DNA from: JBGSWL01 sp041752455
GTDB taxonomy: Bacteria; Pseudomonadota; Alphaproteobacteria; Rhizobiales; Rhizobiaceae
NCBI GenBank assembly: GCA_041752455.1
Contig: JBGSWL010000132.1
Span: 1-12,185 of the forward strand
Direction: 5' to 3'
Length of the DNA stretch: 12,185 bases
Positions 1-6,857 of the stretch are shown here, piece after piece. The notes below the pieces were generated by a model. The model worked only from the letters and a program-made list of their open reading frames with translations. It searched no databases and had not been told where the DNA came from. How positions within the stretch are numbered: position 1 is the first letter of the stretch; every line of letters begins with the position of its first letter. Both the position numbers and the translations under genes were made by a program.

Positions 1-581
1 GTCGCCATGCCCGGCAGGATCGCTGGCCGAACGTGCTGGCGGCAGGCCTTGGCAGCGAAGTGGAGGTCATCACCGACGGCTTGCGCGGGCGCACCACGGC
101 CTATGACGAGCATCTTGCCGATTGTGACCGCAACGGCGCGCGCATTTTGCCGACCGTGCTCTACGCCCACGCGCCGCTCGACCTGGTGATCCTCATGCTC
201 GGCGCCAACGACATGAAGCCGCATATCGCCGGCACCGCGCTGGCGGCGATGCAGGGCATGCGCCGATGTGTCGAACTGGTGCGGATCAATGCGATGCGGG
301 ACAGTTCGACGACCCCGCCGCATGTGCTGATCGTGGCCCCGCCGGCGCTGTGCGAGACGGCGGATTTCGAGTTCTCGGCCATGTTTGCCGGTGGCGTCGA
401 GCAGTCGCGGATGCTCGCTTCGTTCTACGCCGATCTTGCCGACGAGCAAGGCGCGGACTTTTTCGATGCAGGGACGGTGGCGCGCACGACGCCGATCGAC
501 GGCGTCCACATCGATGCCGAAAACACGCGCGCCATCGGGCGGGCGCTGACACCGATCGTCAAGCTGGTGCTGGGGCTATGA
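1..581 (+). CDS. SGNH/GDSL-family esterase, 5' truncated by window edge
   Basis: The reading frame is open from base 3 at the left edge to TGA at 579-581, giving 192 visible residues; the start and the nucleophile-serine (GDS) block lie outside the window. Visible SGNH blocks are GLRGRTT (residues 26-32, block II glycine), GAND (67-70, block III asparagine) and DGVH (166-169, catalytic Asp and His). The stretch from GRTT through PLDLVILMLGAND to FFDAG resembles, from memory, the arylesterase/acyltransferase group typified by MsAcT of Mycobacterium smegmatis, so the protein is probably a cytoplasmic ester hydrolase acting on small acyl esters. The true substrate is unknown. In rhizobia a gene of this family often lies between pdhC and lpdA, which fits the lpdA found downstream. 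The stop overlaps that of the opposite-strand gene by six bases. Family is secure; substrate is not. Confidence 0.88.
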   Translation, partial: RHARQDRWPNVLAAGLGSEVEVITDGLRGRTTAYDEHLADCDRNGARILPTVLYAHAPLDLVILMLGANDMKPHIAGTALAAMQGMRRCVELVRINAMRDSSTTPPHVLIVAPPALCETADFEFSAMFAGGVEQSRMLASFYADLADEQGADFFDAGTVARTTPIDGVHIDAENTRAIGRALTPIVKLVLGL

Positions 582-845
582 TTGCGGCGCGCCGTCGACC
601 ATTTGCACGATGGCGTCGCCACCTTGCGTGAGAATGACCGCTACCACGAAGGCGAGCACGATCCGCGTGATTGCCTTTACCGGGCGCATGGTCAGCGCTG
701 ACTTTACGGCGGACCAGAGGAAAAGCGCGATCAGCGCCATTCCCGGGACGCCAACATGCCAAGGAAGAGCAAGTATCTTTTCGGGCGAAACGAGTGAGAC
801 AACCGGTTCCATGGATCCATCGGGCGATTCAGTTTCGGCAGTCAT
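576..845 (-). CDS. Small two-helix membrane protein, function unknown
   Basis: I do not recognise a family. The 89-residue product has a polar acidic N-terminus (about residues 1-24), a hydrophobic segment at about 33-51 and a second at about 60-73, separated by a short basic stretch (K48, R54, K57, R61). This pattern suggests an inner-membrane protein with both ends on the same side and a cytoplasmic loop. The frame extends upstream to 1028, but that part is antisense to the acetyltransferase and looks like translated shadow, so I chose ATG at 843-845. Another ATG at 810-812 would give 78 residues. Neither has a clear ribosome-binding site. It is divergent from the acetyltransferase with only 19 bases between the starts, and convergent with the esterase with a six-base overlap. 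The hydrophobic pattern favours a real gene over the competing plus-strand extension. Confidence 0.55.
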   Translation of the reverse strand: MTAETESPDGSMEPVVSLVSPEKILALPWHVGVPGMALIALFLWSAVKSALTMRPVKAITRIVLAFVVAVILTQGGDAIVQMVDGAPQS

Positions 846-864
846 AGCACCGCGCGGGGCGGCT

Positions 865-1467
865 GTGAAACCGCGTGTGAGCATCGTGTTGCGTCCGGCG
901 ACAATCCATGATGCGGCAGACATGGCGATACTCGACAACCTTGCCGGCCACGGCCTTCCGGCAATGCTTTGGCAGGCTGCCGTCGATGCAGGCGAAGCCG
1001 ATGATGCCTTCGAACACGGCCGAGGCATGATGGCCGACCCGCGAACGCCCTACGGCTACGCCAATGCAGCAATCGCCGAAATCGGCGGACGCACTGCCGG
1101 TGCGTCGTCGGGGTATGTCATGCGGGCGGAAACGGGAAGCCAGGCCTACAAGGACGAATCCTTCGAGCCTGTGCTGGCGCTTTTCCGCCAGGCTGTTGGC
1201 GATTGGCTGGTGGATTCGCTCGCCGTGTTTCGCGAGGCGCGAGGCATGGGCGTCGGCGCGGCGCTTCTCGACAATCATCTTGCACGCGGCCGTGCGGCCG
1301 GTTGCCGCCGCGTGGCGCTCGTCACCGAGGACGGCAATGAGGCCGGGCTGGCGCTCTATCGTTCACGCGGTTTCGAGATTGTGGACCGGCGGCCATACAA
1401 ACAGATCGTGCCCTGGTTTACTGCCGAAAACTGGGTGCTCATGAAGCGGGAACTCGGCAATGTTTGA
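865..1467 (+). CDS. GNAT-family N-acetyltransferase
   Basis: Predicted to transfer an acyl group from acyl-CoA to an amine; the substrate cannot be read from sequence. The 200-residue product starts with the usual strand (VLRPATIHDA, about 8-17) and carries the acetyl-CoA motif A at about 124-135 (EARGMGVGAALL, the R/QxxGxG/A signature). This is followed by the motif B region with ALYRSRGFE (163-171), typical of GNAT proteins. GTG at 865 was chosen because it sits just before the first conserved strand and has a G-rich stretch (GGGG at 855-858) at a suitable distance. The frame stays open upstream to 610, but that extension lies opposite the hydrophobic minus-strand gene. The domain spacing is longer than in a minimal GNAT (about 150 residues), with extra sequence at about 40-115. 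It probably acts in the cytoplasm. Confidence 0.85.
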   Translation: MKPRVSIVLRPATIHDAADMAILDNLAGHGLPAMLWQAAVDAGEADDAFEHGRGMMADPRTPYGYANAAIAEIGGRTAGASSGYVMRAETGSQAYKDESFEPVLALFRQAVGDWLVDSLAVFREARGMGVGAALLDNHLARGRAAGCRRVALVTEDGNEAGLALYRSRGFEIVDRRPYKQIVPWFTAENWVLMKRELGNV

Positions 1468-1477
1468 CGCGGATCAA
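1464..1477. promoter_or_regulatory. Candidate FNR/FixK-type box
   Basis: TTGACGCGGATCAA reads as TTGAC-N4-ATCAA and matches the degenerate anaerobox TTGAY-N4-RTCAA used by FNR, FnrN and FixK proteins of alphaproteobacteria. It overlaps the acetyltransferase stop codon and its centre is about 59 bases before the ATG of the DUF465 gene. A weak -10-like CTAATC at 1498-1503 would put the box near -40, the position of class II activation. By chance, TTGA-N6-TCAA is expected about 0.2 times in a window of this length, so this is suggestive only. Confidence 0.3.
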
Positions 1478-1529
1478 GGAGTAAATGGCTGCGACGGCTA
1501 ATCCTTTCACGACATGGAAGGAGAAAAGC

Positions 1530-1766
1530 ATGTCCGATACACCGCATGAACTTGCAGAGGAATTTCCGGAACTGCGCGACAGGATTCACTCGCTCAAGGT
1601 GGAAAATGCGCATTTCCGCAAGCTGCATGAGGAATACCACACGCTGAACCGCGAGATTCACCGCGGCGAGACGAATGTGGAGCCGATGGACGATGTGCGC
1701 ATGGAAACATTGCGCAAGCAGCGCCTGAGGCTGAAGGACGAAATCTACGGGATGCTGAGGGGCTGA
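1530..1766 (+). CDS. DUF465/YdcH-family small helical protein
   Basis: A 78-residue, strongly charged, all-helical protein. The two parts, ELRDRIHSLKVENAHFRKLHEEYHTLN (split here: about residues 13-39) and the C-terminal KQRLRLKDEIYGML, are the pattern of the YdcH/DUF465 family, in which two antiparallel helices form a coiled-coil hairpin. No biochemical role is established for the family. ATG at 1530 is preferred because GGAAGGAG lies at 1516-1523 with a six-base spacer, and because family members begin about here. An in-frame ATG at 1485 would add 15 residues; it also has AAGGAG (1476-1481) but only three bases away, which is too close. The gene is co-directional with lpdA, 42 bases downstream. 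A candidate FNR/FixK box lies upstream. Confidence 0.85.
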   Translation: MSDTPHELAEEFPELRDRIHSLKVENAHFRKLHEEYHTLNREIHRGETNVEPMDDVRMETLRKQRLRLKDEIYGMLRG

Positions 1767-1808
1767 CAGGTCTCCGCCGGCGTCCCGCCAACCCTGGAGG
1801 GAAATGCC

Positions 1809-3251
1809 GTGGCGGATTACGACGTCATCATCATCGGATCGGGCCCCGGCGGCTATGTGGCCGCCATTCGCGCGGCACAATTGGGCCTGAAGACCGCCAT
1901 CGTGGAACGCGAGCATCTTGGCGGGATCTGCCTCAACTGGGGCTGCATTCCGACCAAGGCGCTGCTGCGTTCAGCCGAAATCATGGACTACGCCAACCAC
2001 GCAAAAGCCTATGGCCTCAAGCTGGACGGCACCATAACCGCCGACGTCAAGGCCGTGGTCGATCGCTCGCGCGGCGTTTCAGCCCGCCTCAATGGCGGCA
2101 TCGGCTACCTGATGAAGAAGAACAAGGTCGATGTGATCTGGGGCGAGGCCAAGCTGTCCGGCAAGGGCACGGTCACGGTCGGTCCGGTCACCAAAAAGCC
2201 GATGGAGCCGCAACATCCAATCCCCAAGGGCGTCAAAGGCGAGGGCGCCTACACGGCAAAGCACATCATCGTTGCGACCGGCGCGCGCCCGCGCGCGCTC
2301 CCCGGCATCGAGCCGGACGGCAAGCTGATCTGGACCTATTTCGAGGCCATGGTGCCGCAGGCGATGCCGAAGAAGCTTGTGGTCATGGGGTCCGGCGCCA
2401 TCGGCATCGAGTTTGCCTCGTTCTACAATTCCATGGGTTGCGATGTCACCGTCGTCGAACTGATGGACAGGATCATGCCGGTCGAGGACGAGGAGATCTC
2501 GACCTTCGCCCGCAAGCAGATGGAAAAGGCCGGCCTGAAGATCATCACCGGCGCCAAGATCACCAAGGTCGAGAAGAAGGCGGATTCGGTCATTGCCCAT
2601 GTCGAGGGCAAGGACGGCAAGGTGACGCCGCTGGAAGCCGATCGCCTGATTTCCGCCGTCGGCGTCCAGGGCAACATCGAAAACCTCGGGCTTGAAGCAC
2701 TTGGCATCAAGACCGACCGCGGTTGCGTCGTCATCGACGGCTACGGCCGCACCAATGTCGAAGGCATTTACGCCATCGGCGATGTCGCCGGCCCGCCGAT
2801 GCTTGCCCACAAGGCGGAGCACGAGGGCGTCATCTGCATCGAAAAGATTGCCGGTCTGCCGGGCGTTCACGCCATGGACAAGGCGCTGGTTCCAGGTTGC
2901 ACCTATTGCCATCCCCAAGTGGCATCGGTCGGCATGACCGAGGCCAAGGCGAAGGAAACCGGTCGCAACATTCGCGTCGGCCGGTTCTCGTTTGGCGCCA
3001 ACGGCAAGGCGATTGCGCTTGGCGAGGATCAGGGTCTGGTCAAGGTCATCTTCGACAAGGACACTGGCCAACTGATCGGCGCGCACATGGTTGGCGCGGA
3101 AGTCACCGAACTGATCCAGGGTTTTGTCGTCGCGATGAACCTCGAGACGACCGAAGAAGAGCTGATGCACACGATCTTCCCGCACCCGACATTGTCGGAA
3201 ATGATGAAGGAAGCCGTGCTTGACGCCCATGGCCGTGTTCTCAATGCCTGA
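1809..3251 (+). CDS. lpdA: Dihydrolipoamide dehydrogenase (E3)
   Basis: This FAD enzyme re-oxidises dihydrolipoyl groups on E2 subunits of pyruvate or other 2-oxoacid dehydrogenase complexes and passes electrons to NAD+. The 480-residue product is of family length. In order it shows the N-terminal FAD fold (GSGPGGY, 10-16), the redox disulfide CLNWGC (C41, C46), the NAD-binding fold (GSGAIG, 194-199), the second FAD motif (YAIGDVAGPP, 321-330) and the dimerisation domain with the catalytic pair H459 and E464 in HPTLSE. A lysine- and proline-rich segment at about 121-150 is a moderate insertion before the end of the FAD domain. Translation starts at GTG 1809: GGAGG at 1796-1800 is eight bases before it, and the nearby ATG at 1804 is out of frame. 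Given lipA downstream and an SGNH gene upstream, it is probably the pyruvate dehydrogenase-linked E3, but the pdh genes are not in view. Confidence 0.97.
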   Translation: MADYDVIIIGSGPGGYVAAIRAAQLGLKTAIVEREHLGGICLNWGCIPTKALLRSAEIMDYANHAKAYGLKLDGTITADVKAVVDRSRGVSARLNGGIGYLMKKNKVDVIWGEAKLSGKGTVTVGPVTKKPMEPQHPIPKGVKGEGAYTAKHIIVATGARPRALPGIEPDGKLIWTYFEAMVPQAMPKKLVVMGSGAIGIEFASFYNSMGCDVTVVELMDRIMPVEDEEISTFARKQMEKAGLKIITGAKITKVEKKADSVIAHVEGKDGKVTPLEADRLISAVGVQGNIENLGLEALGIKTDRGCVVIDGYGRTNVEGIYAIGDVAGPPMLAHKAEHEGVICIEKIAGLPGVHAMDKALVPGCTYCHPQVASVGMTEAKAKETGRNIRVGRFSFGANGKAIALGEDQGLVKVIFDKDTGQLIGAHMVGAEVTELIQGFVVAMNLETTEEELMHTIFPHPTLSEMMKEAVLDAHGRVLNA

Positions 3252-3531
3252 GGCCGAGCGGGAACCGATCACGCTGCGCGGCAAGAGCCCGATGTGGCAG
3301 GCCGCCGGCTGGACCGTCTTTCGCTGGTCGGTGATCGGCTTCGGCCTGCTCGGTTTTGCCGGGTCGACGGCGGCGGTCATCGGCACCGGCGGCATCACCC
3401 TGAGCGGTCAAGTGGTCACCGGCGTTCCAGCGATAGCCGTGGTGACGCTGGCATGCCTTGTCGCAGGCGCCTTGTTCGGTTCGGTCTGGTTCCTTATTTT
3501 CCGCACACTGGCATTGGCATCCGCCAAGTAA
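3244..3531 (+). CDS. Two-helix membrane protein between lpdA and lipA, unknown
   Basis: I do not recognise a family. The 95-residue product has a polar N-terminus (about 1-17), a hydrophobic helix at about 24-46, a short glycine-rich link containing TGG (48-50), and a second helix at about 61-87 ending in a short polar tail. It is therefore probably an inner-membrane hairpin. ATG at 3244 overlaps the lpdA stop (3249-3251) by eight bases, which suggests translational coupling; an in-frame ATG at 3229 would lengthen the overlap. No clear ribosome-binding site is visible before either. LipA starts 19 bases downstream, so the three genes are probably cotranscribed. Its position between two lipoate-enzyme genes could point to a shared role, but nothing in the protein itself shows this. 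Confidence 0.75.
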   Translation: MPEAEREPITLRGKSPMWQAAGWTVFRWSVIGFGLLGFAGSTAAVIGTGGITLSGQVVTGVPAIAVVTLACLVAGALFGSVWFLIFRTLALASAK

Positions 3532-3550
3532 GTCAAAAGGCATTCGTTTG

Positions 3551-4513
3551 ATGGTCACCGTCGTCGACACCGTTGAAAAGCGCCCGCGCCATCCCGAAAA
3601 GGCGCATCGTCCGGACCAGCCGGTCCAGATGAAGAAGCCGGACTGGATCCGCGTCAAGGCGCCGACCTCCAAGGGCTTTCTGGCAACGCAGGAAATCGTG
3701 CGCACGCACAATCTTGTCACCGTGTGCGGCGAAGCCGGCTGCCCGAACATAGGCGAATGCTGGAGCCAGAAGCACGCCTCCTTCATGATCATGGGCGAGA
3801 TCTGCACGCGGGCCTGCGCCTTCTGCAATGTCGCAACCGGAATGCCGGGGCCGCTCGATCCGAACGAACCGGACAATGTCGGGCGCGCCGTCCATCAGAT
3901 GGGACTTGCCCATGTCGTCATCACATCGGTCGACCGAGATGATCTGGATGATGGTGGTGCTGCCCATTTCGTGGCGGTGATCGAGGCGATCAGGGCCCAC
4001 TCGCCGGGCACTACCGTCGAGATCCTGACGCCGGACTTCCTGCGCAAGGCTGGCGCATTGGAAAAGGTTGTCGCGGCACGGCCCGATGTCTTCAACCACA
4101 ATCTGGAAACCGTTGCCGGCAACTACCTGACCGTGCGCCCCGGTGCGCGCTACTTCCACTCGATCCGCCTGCTGCAGCGGGTCAAGGAACTCGATCCCTC
4201 TATTTTCACCAAGTCCGGCATCATGGTCGGCCTCGGCGAGACCCGCAACGAAGTGCTGCAGCTGATGGATGACCTGCGGTCGGCAGACGTCGATTTCCTG
4301 ACGATCGGCCAGTATCTCCAGCCATCGAAGAAGCATCACAGCGTGATCGATTTCATCACGCCCGATGAATTCAAGGCCTACGAGGCGTCCGCCTATGCCA
4401 AGGGCTTTTCCATGGTCTCGGCGTCGCCTTTGACGCGATCATCGCACCATGCGGGCGAGGATTTCGCCAAGCTCAAAGCCGCGCGCGCCGCGCGCGTCAG
4501 TGCTGCGGAGTAG
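3551..4513 (+). CDS. lipA: Lipoyl synthase (radical SAM)
   Basis: LipA inserts two sulfur atoms at C6 and C8 of octanoyl chains bound to E2 subunits and the glycine-cleavage H protein. The 320-residue product has both iron-sulfur cluster motifs: the auxiliary cluster cysteines C59, C64 and C70 (CX4CX5C) and the radical SAM triad C85, C89 and C92 (CX3CX2C in CTRACAFC). The C-terminal RSS motif at 296-298, whose serine ligates the auxiliary cluster in characterised enzymes, is intact as RSSHHA. The basic N-terminus (HPEKAHRPD, 14-22) is typical of alphaproteobacterial LipA. ATG 3551 has AAAAGG ending at 3540, with a ten-base spacer. The gene follows lpdA and the small membrane gene, and ratA follows after three bases. 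The C-terminus is alanine- and arginine-rich, encoded by a GCGC-rich run around 4480-4498. Confidence 0.97.
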   Translation: MVTVVDTVEKRPRHPEKAHRPDQPVQMKKPDWIRVKAPTSKGFLATQEIVRTHNLVTVCGEAGCPNIGECWSQKHASFMIMGEICTRACAFCNVATGMPGPLDPNEPDNVGRAVHQMGLAHVVITSVDRDDLDDGGAAHFVAVIEAIRAHSPGTTVEILTPDFLRKAGALEKVVAARPDVFNHNLETVAGNYLTVRPGARYFHSIRLLQRVKELDPSIFTKSGIMVGLGETRNEVLQLMDDLRSADVDFLTIGQYLQPSKKHHSVIDFITPDEFKAYEASAYAKGFSMVSASPLTRSSHHAGEDFAKLKAARAARVSAAE

Positions 4514-4516
4514 GCG

Positions 4517-4993
4517 ATGCCAAAGTTCTCGTCTGTTCGCCATGTGCGTCACAATGCGCAGGACATGTTCGCGCTCGTTGCGGATGTGGAGAGCTACCCG
4601 AAATTTGTTCCGATGTGCGAGGCGCTGGCAATTCGATCCTCGCGCGAGCGCGACGGGGTGACGCTTCTGGTTGCTGCCATGACCGTGGGGTACAAGGCGA
4701 TCCGCGAGACCTTTACCAGCCAGGTCAGCCTCCGGCCGGCAGAGCACGTCATTGATGTGTCCTACATCGACGGCCCGTTCCGCTACCTCGACAACCGTTG
4801 GCGCTTTGCCGACAGGGGCGACGGGACGTCCGATGTCCATTTCGACATCGACTATGAGTTCAAGAACCGCATGCTCGGCGCGCTGATGGGCGTGATGTTC
4901 GATCGCGCGTTCCGCAAGTTCTCGGAAGCGTTTGAAGCGCGGGCGGACGCGATCTACGGGGTCAGACCCGGTTCAGCCTCAGGCGTCGCCTGA
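4517..4993 (+). CDS. RatA/COQ10-type START-domain protein
   Basis: A 158-residue member of the SRPBCC/polyketide-cyclase superfamily. The opening (VRHNAQDMFALVADVESYPKFVPMC, read in two parts at about 10-20 and 21-34) and the YIDGPFRYLDNRW region (83-95) match the group that includes eukaryotic COQ10 and bacterial RatA (PasT). COQ10 binds ubiquinone and helps respiration; E. coli RatA is described as a ribosome-associated toxin, a role not established for alphaproteobacterial members. A ubiquinone or lipid-binding role seems more likely here, but that is inference. GGAG at 4507-4510 overlaps the lipA stop and lies six bases before ATG 4517, so it is tightly coupled to lipA. Its last 15 bases overlap the 3' end of the convergent cinA-like gene. 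Confidence 0.88.
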   Translation: MPKFSSVRHVRHNAQDMFALVADVESYPKFVPMCEALAIRSSRERDGVTLLVAAMTVGYKAIRETFTSQVSLRPAEHVIDVSYIDGPFRYLDNRWRFADRGDGTSDVHFDIDYEFKNRMLGALMGVMFDRAFRKFSEAFEARADAIYGVRPGSASGVA

Positions 4994-5527
4994 AGGCGGC
5001 AAGACTTCGGGCGCAGCAAGGATTGTCTGCTCCGCCATCTGCAGCGCAAAGATCGTCGCCTGACCCCGGATATAGGCGCGACCGTGATTGTCGAAGACAT
5101 GGCTGACCACAAGGGTGGGCGCCCATGCACAAGCGCAGGCAAACCAGACCAGGCCGACCGGCTTGATGTCCGACCCGCCTGACGGGCCGGCAATGCCCGT
5201 GACGGCAACCGTCACATCGGCATTGGAACGCGCCAGCGCCCCTTCGGCCATCGCCGCAGCCACATCGGCAGATACCGCACCGACCGCATCGATCAACGCG
5301 CCGTCGACGCCGAGCATCGCGACCTTGGCCTCGTTCGAATACGTGACGTATGACCTGTCGAAGACCGCCGACGATCCCGCCACATCCGTGATCGTAGCGG
5401 CAATCATGCCGCCGGTGCAGGATTCCGCCGTTGCAAATGTCAGGTTGCGCTGCGCCAGCGCTTGGCAGACCCGGGCCGCATCCGGCGACACCACATCGAA
5501 CTGGTTCTCGTCGTGATCGTCATTCAT
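4979..5527 (-). CDS. CinA C-terminal domain protein, NMN amidase type (PncC-like)
   Basis: A 182-residue protein consisting only of the CinA C-terminal domain; the N-terminal MoCF/COG1058 domain of full CinA is absent. The family signatures AESCTGG (34-40), TYSNEAK (62-68), VTGIAGPSGG (109-118) and KPVG (122-125) are all present. Characterised single-domain members such as E. coli PncC deamidate nicotinamide mononucleotide to nicotinate mononucleotide in the pyridine nucleotide salvage cycle. The same activity is likely here, in the cytoplasm. The start at 5525-5527 overlaps the ispDF stop (5520-5522) in the string ATGAATGA, so translation is probably coupled to ispDF. The first 15 residues are acidic and look like a flexible tail. 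The symbols pncC and cinA are both used for such genes; I leave the symbol open. Confidence 0.93.
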   Translation of the reverse strand: MNDDHDENQFDVVSPDAARVCQALAQRNLTFATAESCTGGMIAATITDVAGSSAVFDRSYVTYSNEAKVAMLGVDGALIDAVGAVSADVAAAMAEGALARSNADVTVAVTGIAGPSGGSDIKPVGLVWFACACAWAPTLVVSHVFDNHGRAYIRGQATIFALQMAEQTILAAPEVLPPSGDA

Positions 5528-6770
5528 CGCTTGCTTCTCCGGTGCGGTAGACGACGGTCGCCGTGGCAATCGCCGCGATGCCTTCGCGGCGGCCGACAAA
5601 CCCCATCGTCTCGTTGGTCGTTGCCTTGACCGAGCAGCGCTTGCGGTCAATGCCGAGAACATTGGCCAGCTTTGCACACATCGCTTCACGGTAGGGCGCG
5701 ATCTTCGGCGCTTCGGCAATGATCGAGACATCGGCGTTCATGACGGTGCCACCGGCCTTGCAAACGACAGAGGCCGCGTGGGCAAGAAAGATGGCTGAAG
5801 CCGCGCCGCGCCACTGCGGGTCCGACGGCGGAAAATGATCACCGATATCGCCGGCACTGCAGGTTGCAAGCAGCGCATCGGTCAAGGCATGCATCGCCAC
5901 ATCAGCATCGGAATGGCCGGACAGCGCCCTGTCGTGCGGGATGGCAATACCGCAGAGCGTCACGTGGTCGCCCGGTCCGAACTGGTGGACGTCATAGCCG
6001 TTGCCGGTGCGCACATCGGGCAGGGTGGCAGTTGCGCCCGTCAGTTTCTGTTCGGCCATTTCGAAATCCTTGGCATAGGTCAGCTTGCGATTGTCGGGGT
6101 CGCCCTCGACGAGCCGGACCGGACGGCCACCCCATTCAAAGACGGCGCTGTCGTCGGTCAGCGTCTCGATCCCGTCGGCAGCCGCTGCTTCATGCAAGGC
6201 GAGAATGGCCGCAAGCGGGAAACACTGCGGCGTTTGCGCCGTGTGGAGCGCGCTGCGGTCCACCGTACCGGAGACGAGCCCTGCCGCATCGCCGCGCTTG
6301 ATCGTCTCGGCGATCGGCACCGCCGGCAACAGGCCGGCGCCAGGATCGTCGCTCGCGGCTCTGAGAATTCTTTCCAGCAAGCCGCGCGACACAAAGGGCC
6401 GCGCCGCATCGTGGATCATCACATGGGTCACGTCCGGTTGTGCCTGGGCGAGTGCGCGAAGCCCGCACAGAACCGAACCCTGCCGGGTTGCAGCGCCGAA
6501 TGTGACGATCAGGTCTTTGGCATCACTGCCAAGCGCATCGGCGAGCAGAGCCTCGTCGTCCGCATGGATGACGACGCAGGTTCGCTCTGGCGCAACGTGA
6601 TCGGAAAAGCGCGCCAACGTTCGCGCGATGATGGCACGCCCGGCGAGCCGGTGATACTGTTTGGGGCCGCTGTCGAGCCCCGAGCGGGATCCACGACCGG
6701 CGGCAACGATCACCAGGCCAAGCGTGACGGCCGGGCCGTTTTCGTTGTTCACATCGTGGTTTACCGTCAT
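5520..6770 (-). CDS. ispDF: Bifunctional IspD/IspF isoprenoid enzyme
   Basis: This fused protein performs two non-consecutive steps of the MEP pathway: CTP-dependent cytidylylation of MEP (IspD) and cyclisation of CDP-ME 2-phosphate to MEcPP (IspF). The 416-residue product has an IspD half (about 17-250) with AAGRGSRSG (23-31), HDAARPFV (120-127), TPQCF (180-184) and DDSAVFE (206-212). The IspF half (about 254-416) has metal ligands D260 and H262 in GYDVH and H294 in AMHALTD, plus GDIGDHFP and a C-terminal VKATTNE..GFVGR region. The fusion is common in alpha- and epsilonproteobacteria. ATG 6770 is chosen; an in-frame ATG at 6788 would add six residues, and neither has a strong ribosome-binding site. 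The frame stays open far upstream to 7844, but that is antisense to dusB. It is divergent from dusB and leads into the cinA-like gene. Confidence 0.96.
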   Translation of the reverse strand: MTVNHDVNNENGPAVTLGLVIVAAGRGSRSGLDSGPKQYHRLAGRAIIARTLARFSDHVAPERTCVVIHADDEALLADALGSDAKDLIVTFGAATRQGSVLCGLRALAQAQPDVTHVMIHDAARPFVSRGLLERILRAASDDPGAGLLPAVPIAETIKRGDAAGLVSGTVDRSALHTAQTPQCFPLAAILALHEAAAADGIETLTDDSAVFEWGGRPVRLVEGDPDNRKLTYAKDFEMAEQKLTGATATLPDVRTGNGYDVHQFGPGDHVTLCGIAIPHDRALSGHSDADVAMHALTDALLATCSAGDIGDHFPPSDPQWRGAASAIFLAHAASVVCKAGGTVMNADVSIIAEAPKIAPYREAMCAKLANVLGIDRKRCSVKATTNETMGFVGRREGIAAIATATVVYRTGEASDE

Positions 6771-6857
6771 GTTTTGCCGCCATCTCATTGGTGCGACATC
6801 GTTTATCAAAGCGAGACGATTGCGCAATCGAATCGATCTGTATAAAGAAACGGCACA
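6771..6857. promoter_or_regulatory. Divergent ispDF/dusB promoter region
   Basis: This is the only non-coding stretch from which both the ispDF-cinA and dusB-ntrBC transcripts could start. It is A+T-richer than its surroundings. Toward dusB, TTGCGC (6820-6825) and TATAAA (6841-6846) are separated by 15 bases, slightly short for a sigma-70-type promoter; the -10 lies 11 bases before the dusB ATG, which would mean a very short leader. Toward ispDF, TTGCGC on the minus strand (6827-6822) is followed 16 bases later by TAAACG, a weak -10. No canonical NtrC dyad (TGCAC-N5-7-GTGCA) was seen. Confidence 0.45.
6817..6830. repeat. Perfect 14-base palindrome, possible operator
   Basis: CGATTGCGCAATCG is identical to its reverse complement and lies between the divergent ispDF and dusB starts. 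It covers the -35-like TTGCGC hexamers of both strands, so a bound dimeric protein could affect both transcripts. The next bases (AATCGAATCGAT) repeat the ATCG element. The regulator is unknown. Confidence 0.6.

Noticed and set aside
610..864. N-terminal extension of the GNAT frame
   Set aside because: It precedes the first conserved GNAT strand and lies opposite the hydrophobic minus-strand gene; GTG 865 suits the family.
2079..3398. 439-codon open frame on the minus strand opposite lpdA
   Set aside because: It is antisense to a fully conserved E3 gene with all motifs; long opposite frames are common in GC-rich genes, and the product has no recognisable domain.
5835..6845. 336-codon plus-strand frame opposite ispDF
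   Set aside because: It lies against a clear IspD/IspF fusion, and its product is basic, low-complexity sequence without motifs.
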